Shown here: piece after piece, positions 6,247 through 10,627 of the stretch
Layout of the letters: every line of letters begins with the position of its first letter
Numbering within the stretch: the first letter of the stretch is position 1
Assembly: GCA_003154555.1 (NCBI GenBank)
Contig: PMDT01000350.1
Coordinates: forward strand, 7,236-17,862
Length of the DNA: 10,627 bases
Origin: Spirochaetaceae bacterium
GTDB lineage: Bacteria; Spirochaetota; Spirochaetia; SZUA-6; Fen-1364
Direction: 5' to 3'
Notes under the pieces: generated by a model
What the model was told of the DNA's origin: nothing
Seen by the model: the letters and a program-made list of their open reading frames with translations, nothing else
Databases searched by the model: none
Made by a program: the position numbers and the translations under genes

Positions 6247-7422
6247 TCAATACCACGTTGCCCCGTTGTCCTCCGACTTGAGCATCACGAGCTTCTGGGT
6301 CTTCACCCCATTTGTCGTGTTGTTCACGGACGTAAGAAGGTAGAGGTGCCCGTCGTTCCCCTCGAAGTCGTCGGTGAAGGATGTCCCCCAATCCGAGAGC
6401 GTCGGTTGCGCGGTCCAGGTCACGCCGCTGTCGGCGGAAGATACTGAGTGCATTCCGCTTGCGTCCCAGAACACGACGGCGAGCTTCTGATCTGAGCATG
6501 TACAGATGCCGAGATCATTGATCGATGAGGACGTGCCGAGATTGACGCTCCCGAGATCCTTGGATGAGTCCCACGTGTCCCCTTCGTTCGTCGAGCGGAC
6601 GAACCTGACGTGCGTGCTGGTTGCGTCATAATACGCCACGCAGAGGGTCGACGCCGTGAACGTGGACGCGACTGCCGTTGCGTCCTCAGACCCCGATGTC
6701 GGGATGGTCTGATGGCTCCAGGCGGTACCGTTGTTGTCGTGCGTCACGTTGCAGTAGACACGGCCCGCATTGGCCCATGCAACGGCAAAGATGCTCGTGG
6801 TGCTCATGCGGCTGACGCTCAAGGTCCCGCGCCCCGTGTCGCCGCCGGGGTACCCTGAAGTCCACGGGCCAACGGTCAACTGAAATAGTGCCCACCCGCT
6901 GCTACTGCTCCACGTGGAGCAGTAGAGGTTCGCCTTGTCCGTGTAGAAGGCGTACGTGCCGGTGGAGTCCGTCATCGTCCGGAGGAAGACGATTGCCGAA
7001 ACAGGCCGCGGGTTGCCACCGGTTGGTGCCCCTGCCGAACCGCCGCCGGTGATAACGTTCCACTTGGGCAAGCTGCCCGCCGAGTTCCAGTAGTCGACGT
7101 AGATCGTGCTTCCGTCCACGCTCGCGTACGGCGCCGCGCCGACATTCGTCGATGAGTCGATTTCGTACGGGGCCGTCCACGTCTCCCCATTGTCGCTCGA
7201 TGTCGTGAACTTCAGCGTGCCCGCGTTCGGGTCCTTGTAGGCGACGTAGAGTGTGCCGCCGTTCGCCGCTATCGCGGCATCATGATAGAGTGTATCTCCC
7301 TGCTCGGAGGCAATGAGCTTCATCCCCTTCACGGCACTGAGCACGGGATTCGTACAGCTGCCGAGCAGCGCGAGAGAGCCGGCGGCGAGTGCGACCACGA
7401 CGAACGCTTTCATTCTACCCAT
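6247..7422 (-). CDS. Lipoprotein with BNR/Asp-box (sialidase-like beta-propeller) repeats
   Basis: A 391-residue predicted lipoprotein. Residues 1-22 form a signal peptide, with the lipobox LLGSC giving lipidated Cys23. Four Asp-box motifs (S-x-D-x-G-x-T-W) are visible at about residues 75-82, 277-284, 329-336 and 383-390, the last at the very C-terminus: SSDNGETW, STNEGDTW, SADSGVTW and SEDNGATW. Asp-boxes mark beta-propeller folds such as sialidases. I see no sialidase FRIP motif and cannot identify the catalytic arginine triad, so a binding or structural propeller is as likely as an enzyme. Composition is rich in Ser, Thr and Gly and poor in Lys/Arg, as expected for an exported protein. 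ATG 7422 has GGAG seven bases upstream. A second ATG at 7413 would give a 4-base ATGA overlap with the preceding gene. Translation is probably coupled to that gene. Confidence 0.85.
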   Translation of the reverse strand: MGRMKAFVVVALAAGSLALLGSCTNPVLSAVKGMKLIASEQGDTLYHDAAIAANGGTLYVAYKDPNAGTLKFTTSSDNGETWTAPYEIDSSTNVGAAPYASVDGSTIYVDYWNSAGSLPKWNVITGGGSAGAPTGGNPRPVSAIVFLRTMTDSTGTYAFYTDKANLYCSTWSSSSGWALFQLTVGPWTSGYPGGDTGRGTLSVSRMSTTSIFAVAWANAGRVYCNVTHDNNGTAWSHQTIPTSGSEDATAVASTFTASTLCVAYYDATSTHVRFVRSTNEGDTWDSSKDLGSVNLGTSSSINDLGICTCSDQKLAVVFWDASGMHSVSSADSGVTWTAQPTLSDWGTSFTDDFEGNDGHLYLLTSVNNTTNGVKTQKLVMLKSEDNGATWY

Positions 7423-9596
7423 TGTGACGCTCCGCTTGCATTGCTGATGTCGGCCGCTTTCTGGGCGTCCGCGCCGCGCAGATCAAGGTACGGGTATGCC
7501 GCGGCAAGGTCAGGGTTCAGCTCCTTCAGCTTCGTGTATGCCCGTGCCACCTGCCCGTAGTTCTCCATGGCATGGTTGACCCGTGCCACGCTGAGAAGCG
7601 CCTGGGGATTGTCAGGGGCCTGCTTCAGCGCGCGGTCGGCATAGGAGGCGGCCTGATCGAGGTGGTGCTGGGTGAAGAAGATGTTCGCGAGGTTGAGAAG
7701 GGCGGGAACGAACTCCTCTTTCGCGACGGCCTTCGTAAACGCAGCCAGGGCCCTGTCGTAGAGCCCATACCGGGCGTAGAGAACGCCGAGTGAGTTGTCG
7801 AGCTTCGGCGTCTCTCCCTTCTTGATGTCGGCCTGGATCCTCGCGACCCGGACGGTCGTCTCCGTGTCGACGAACTTTTCGATCTCCGACTGGTAGGAGG
7901 CGGCGATGTCAGCCGCGGCCGGGACCGTCACGCCCTGCCCGAGCCCGGTGAGCCCGACCGGCTCGTAGGTTTTCCAGGCGTCGTGCAGCGGGATGAAGTT
8001 CGCCTGCTGTCGGGAGACATTCTCCCGCCATTCCTGGGCCCCCTCCTGCCAGGCGCGGAGGAACCCTTCGGTCCGCTCCGTGATCTCCACCGGCACCCAG
8101 CTCTTGTCCGCCATGAAGATGAAATCATCGGGATGGAGGTAGGAGCGTCGCACCTCCGCGGGAGAGGCATCGATGTCAAACGCCATGTAGATGTGCCCGG
8201 GAATCGTGATGGCGGCGGTCTCTATGCCCACCGCTTCCAGGAGCGAGCAGAAGAGGATCGTGAGGTCATCGCAATCACCCGACCTGTACTCGAAGGTCTG
8301 CCGGGGGAACTGGAGGAAATCCACGACGTCCTTCTTCTTCGACGACTCGGCATACGGGCTCTTGGGATCCGGCACGTAGCTCAAGCCGAACAGCTGGAGA
8401 GCCTGGTGCATGGCCAGCGCCGTCTGGAGATTCAGGCTGAGCGCCCCGTTGCCGCGGGACTTCACGACGGCGGCGACGTTCTTGGAGAAGGAGAGCACCG
8501 CGGGATCCTTCTCCGAGACGAAGGCTGCCACCTTCCTGTCGTCGTTCCAGGTGATGGCGTTGCGGTCGTAGATGGTGACGGTATCCGTCTTTTTCTGCTG
8601 GTAGGTCGTGCCCTCCACCGAGTACTGGAAGGTGAGCTCAACGGCAACGCGCGTTGCCTCTGTAATCTCAAGGACCCGGTCGTTGAACAGCGCAGTGAGG
8701 TCGATCTTGCGCTCCTCTCCCGCGGGCAACGAGGCGGGTCCGGCGATCTGCATGGGCGTATCCATGAATTTGTTGATCCACAGGCTCACGGCGACGTTCT
8801 GCATGGGCTTGGCGAGCGTGTTTTTCACGAGCACGCTCCCTATGGGGGAATCAGCGTAATGTTTGTAGAAGACCGGGAACAGGCTGTCGAACATGAGCGC
8901 CCGCGCATCGAGCCACTCCGTGGAGGCCTGCGCTTGAGGCGCCGCCTTCAGCTCCTGCGGCTTGTTCGATTGCGCGTTGGGCTGTTCCGGTGTTGCCTTC
9001 GGCTTTTCTGCGGGTTTCGCTGTGCCGACGGACGATGCCGCCAGCGGGATGTGCGTACCGGCGGTGAGGGAGACGAAGATGCCCTGCGCAAGGCCGAGAT
9101 CCAGCGCGTAGTGACCGTTCACTCCGAGGGTGAAAGAGTCCCCGAGGTTGAAGTCCACGCCGACCGCGGTATCCAGGCAGAATCCTCCGCCTGTCACGCG
9201 GTTTCCTGCCGCAGTCACGAAAGCCTGGTAGTAGCCGCCTGTGGCGCTCACGGAGAGATCGAGCCACGGGACCAGCGGAAAACGCGCGATTGCCCCCGCC
9301 GACAAGGACAGGGCAAACGGAGTATTGGTGAAGTTCTGCGACACCAGGAGGAAACCCTGTCCGCCAAGGGCCAGCCGCAGGGCCAGAAAACGGGGCAGGA
9401 CGGACGGCAGTGTCAGGTCCGCCGTCAGGTCCACGCCGGGTGACATCCCGAAGTAGACAGCCGAAGTGTCAAAGGCGGGAATGATCGCGCCCCCGTCCAG
9501 GGAGAGGCTGAGGACGGGGATCGACCCAGCGGGCAGGGGCCCTGCGCAGGCAAGGCAGACGGCTGCGACAAACAGCTTTCTGGTCACATTACGCAA
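7410..9596 (-). CDS. Barrel-like/transglutaminase-like/TPR envelope protein
   Basis: A 728-residue exported multidomain protein. In order: a signal peptide (about 1-24); a region of about 165 residues with alternating hydrophobic strands ending GIFVSLTAGTHIPL, resembling a small outer-membrane beta-barrel; a Pro/Ala/Lys/Gln-rich linker (about 191-222); a probable beta-sandwich (about 225-345); a transglutaminase-like papain-fold domain with Cys442 in SGDCDDL, His468 in IPGHIYMAF and Glu504 in WVPVEIT where Asp is more usual; and TPR-like helices (about 600-697). The enzyme domain could be a protease or crosslinking enzyme, or only a scaffold; the substrate is unknown. The start is TTG 9596, supported by GAGGAGGT five bases upstream; GTG 9587 is weaker. 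The stop lies inside the start region of the BNR lipoprotein gene, so the two form a coupled pair. Confidence 0.82.
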   Translation of the reverse strand: MRNVTRKLFVAAVCLACAGPLPAGSIPVLSLSLDGGAIIPAFDTSAVYFGMSPGVDLTADLTLPSVLPRFLALRLALGGQGFLLVSQNFTNTPFALSLSAGAIARFPLVPWLDLSVSATGGYYQAFVTAAGNRVTGGGFCLDTAVGVDFNLGDSFTLGVNGHYALDLGLAQGIFVSLTAGTHIPLAASSVGTAKPAEKPKATPEQPNAQSNKPQELKAAPQAQASTEWLDARALMFDSLFPVFYKHYADSPIGSVLVKNTLAKPMQNVAVSLWINKFMDTPMQIAGPASLPAGEERKIDLTALFNDRVLEITEATRVAVELTFQYSVEGTTYQQKKTDTVTIYDRNAITWNDDRKVAAFVSEKDPAVLSFSKNVAAVVKSRGNGALSLNLQTALAMHQALQLFGLSYVPDPKSPYAESSKKKDVVDFLQFPRQTFEYRSGDCDDLTILFCSLLEAVGIETAAITIPGHIYMAFDIDASPAEVRRSYLHPDDFIFMADKSWVPVEITERTEGFLRAWQEGAQEWRENVSRQQANFIPLHDAWKTYEPVGLTGLGQGVTVPAAADIAASYQSEIEKFVDTETTVRVARIQADIKKGETPKLDNSLGVLYARYGLYDRALAAFTKAVAKEEFVPALLNLANIFFTQHHLDQAASYADRALKQAPDNPQALLSVARVNHAMENYGQVARAYTKLKELNPDLAAAYPYLDLRGADAQKAADISNASGASQWVE

Positions 9597-9643
9597 TGCG
9601 GACCTCCTCGACGCCCGTTTTCCAATGAAAGAGTTTAATCATT

Positions 9644-9672
9644 ACTGTCGCATACCAGGCGTTGCTTGTCAA
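9644..9672 (-). promoter_or_regulatory. Sigma70 promoter candidate for the envelope-protein pair
   Basis: On the minus strand a perfect TTGACA -35 (9667-9672) is followed after 17 bases by GACAGT (9644-9649), preceded by TG and one base as in extended -10 promoters. It would give a leader of about 40 bases before the TTG start at 9596. The -35 box is separated from copy 2 of the 28-base repeat by three bases. Confidence 0.5.
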
Positions 9673-9675
9673 ACT

Positions 9676-9703
9676 GGGTCAGATTTTTGGATGAGGCAAC
9701 ACG
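9676..9703. repeat. 28-base direct repeat, copy 2
   Basis: It begins GGGTCAGATTT and ends GAGGCAACACG, and matches copy 1 (6197-6224) at 26 of 28 positions in the same orientation. It lies in the divergent spacer between the envelope-protein gene and the helicase gene, just upstream of the minus-strand -35 box. Confidence 0.75.
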
Positions 9704-9723
9704 GAGTGCCCGGGGGCATGCGG

Positions 9724-9753
9724 TTGACCGGCGCCCGGTTCAGAACCTACACT
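9724..9753 (+). promoter_or_regulatory. Promoter candidate for the Lhr-type helicase
   Basis: TTGACC (9724-9729) and TACACT (9748-9753) are separated by 18 bases. Transcription would start near 9760, only about 10 bases before the ATG at 9770. The 10-base word TGCCCGGGGG occurs on both sides of the promoter (9707-9716 and 9753-9762), the second copy covering the expected start and the G-rich ribosome-binding stretch. Confidence 0.4.
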
Positions 9754-9769
9754 GCCCGGGGGTTTGGGC

Positions 9770-10627
9770 ATGGCAGACGCGGGATCAGACGTGCTTTCGC
9801 TTTTCCACCCGCTCATCCGCGCGTGGTTCCTCGAATCCGTCGGCGTGCCGACAGAGGTGCAGGCCCAGGCGTGGCCCGCCATCGCGCGCGGCTCCCATGT
9901 CCTTGTCTCGGCGCCCACGGGCACGGGAAAGACGCTGGCTGCGTTCCTCTGGGGCATCAATCAGCTCGCGACAGGAGCCGTGCGCACGGGCAAGGTGCGC
10001 ATCCTCTACATCTCTCCGCTCAAGGCGCTGAACAATGACATCCAGCGTAACCTTCTCTCACCCCTTGCCGCGCTCGCGGAGGTCTTCCACGCTGCGGGAC
10101 AAGAGCTCCCCGCCATCCGCGTCCTCACGCGCAGCGGCGACACGCCGGCGGGCGAGCGCCGGCGCATGCTCCAGCATCCTCCCGAGATCCTGATCACGAC
10201 GCCGGAAAGCCTCAACCTCATCCTCTCCTCGCAGGCAAGCAGGCTGATGCTCGACGGGGTCGCGACCGTGATCCTCGACGAGATCCATGCGGTTGCCGGT
10301 ACGAAGCGCGGCACGCACCTTATAAGCGGCGTGGACCGGCTGGTCCGTCTCTGCGGCGAGTTCCAGCGCATCGCGCTCTCAGCGACCGTGAAGCCGCTCG
10401 CGGCGGTCGCGGACCTGATCGGCGGCTTCCGCCTGGAGCGCATGGGAACAGAGGCGGTCTATCGCAGGCGCCCCGTGACGATCGTGCAGTGCCCCATGGG
10501 AAAGACCTATGAGTTGCGCATTGATTTTCCCGTTCCGGAAAAGCCCACCGTGGAGCCGGGGGATGAACCGGTCTTCGACGCCCTTGCGCGCGCCTGCCGT
10601 CTCATCATCGCCGCCAACCGCACCACT
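9770..10627 (+). CDS. lhr: Lhr-type DEAD/DEAH-box (DEIH) ATP-dependent helicase, N-terminal part
   Basis: The frame is open from ATG 9770 to the right edge, showing 286 residues of a longer protein. It starts like Lhr helicases (LFHPLIRAWFLESVGVPTEVQ). SF2 motifs appear in order: Q-motif region PTEVQAQAWPAI (27-38), Walker A APTGTGKT (48-55), motif Ia PLKALNND, motif Ib TTPESL, Walker B DEIH (170-173) and motif III SAT (204-206). The GTKRG stretch after DEIH is typical of Lhr proteins. Lhr enzymes are ATP-driven 3'-5' DNA or RNA:DNA helicases of about 900 to 1500 residues tied to DNA repair; the RecA2, winged-helix and Lhr-specific parts fall outside the window, so core versus full-length Lhr cannot be decided. 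A GGGGG stretch eight bases before the ATG may serve as ribosome-binding site. It is transcribed divergently from the envelope pair. Confidence 0.92.
   Translation, partial: MADAGSDVLSLFHPLIRAWFLESVGVPTEVQAQAWPAIARGSHVLVSAPTGTGKTLAAFLWGINQLATGAVRTGKVRILYISPLKALNNDIQRNLLSPLAALAEVFHAAGQELPAIRVLTRSGDTPAGERRRMLQHPPEILITTPESLNLILSSQASRLMLDGVATVILDEIHAVAGTKRGTHLISGVDRLVRLCGEFQRIALSATVKPLAAVADLIGGFRLERMGTEAVYRRRPVTIVQCPMGKTYELRIDFPVPEKPTVEPGDEPVFDALARACRLIIAANRTT

Noticed and set aside
7983..9443. A 486-codon open frame on the plus strand opposite the envelope-protein gene
   Set aside because: The minus-strand protein has a signal peptide, papain-fold motifs and TPRs. The plus-strand translation is Arg/Gly/Val/His-rich with no recognisable domain, as expected for antisense frames in GC-rich DNA.
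9466..10038. A plus-strand frame spanning the divergent spacer into the helicase gene
   Set aside because: It is out of frame with the clear Lhr motifs starting at 9770 and crosses the promoter region; it is a shadow.

Overview
The window is GC-rich, densely packed bacterial DNA. Lipoprotein and Sec signal peptides, a probable outer-membrane barrel and recognisable sigma70-type promoters indicate a diderm (Gram-negative type) bacterium. The mix of a PepF-type M3 peptidase, a Ste24-like M48 peptidase and a transglutaminase/TPR envelope protein would fit Spirochaetota or a similar lineage. That is an inference from gene content only, and I would not defend a phylum.

Layout. The plus strand opens (1-1063) with the tail of a YbaK-type Cys-tRNA(Pro) deacylase. 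Its stop codon shares a base with the start of an EamA-family transporter. From there to 9596 every gene is on the minus strand. In transcription order these are: (a) a two-gene envelope module, consisting of a barrel/transglutaminase/TPR protein (9596 to 7410) overlapping a BNR-repeat lipoprotein (7422 to 6247); (b) three zinc metallopeptidases in a row, consisting of a membrane-anchored M14 carboxypeptidase-like enzyme (6048 to 5098), a Ste24-like M48 membrane peptidase (5007 to 3739) and a PepF-type M3 oligoendopeptidase (3689 to 1881); (c) a small three-helix membrane protein (1777 to 1499) followed by a strong intrinsic terminator; (d) a GtrA-family membrane protein whose reading frame runs through that terminator and whose 3' end overlaps the convergent EamA gene. 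On the plus strand from 9770 a Lhr-type DEIH helicase begins and runs off the right edge.

How the genes may work together. The peptidases could form a chain for membrane-protein turnover and peptide breakdown (membrane endoprotease, oligopeptidase, carboxypeptidase). The neighbouring module looks like surface or periplasmic machinery. Intergenic DNA is scarce, and the two larger spacers (6049-6246 and 9597-9769) are crowded. Each carries one copy of a 28-base direct repeat (26/28 identical, same orientation), so the repeats bracket the two-gene module and each also lies upstream of a minus-strand promoter candidate. These spacers hold the least explained structure in the window. I saw no CRISPR array, tRNA, rRNA, transposase gene or phage gene.
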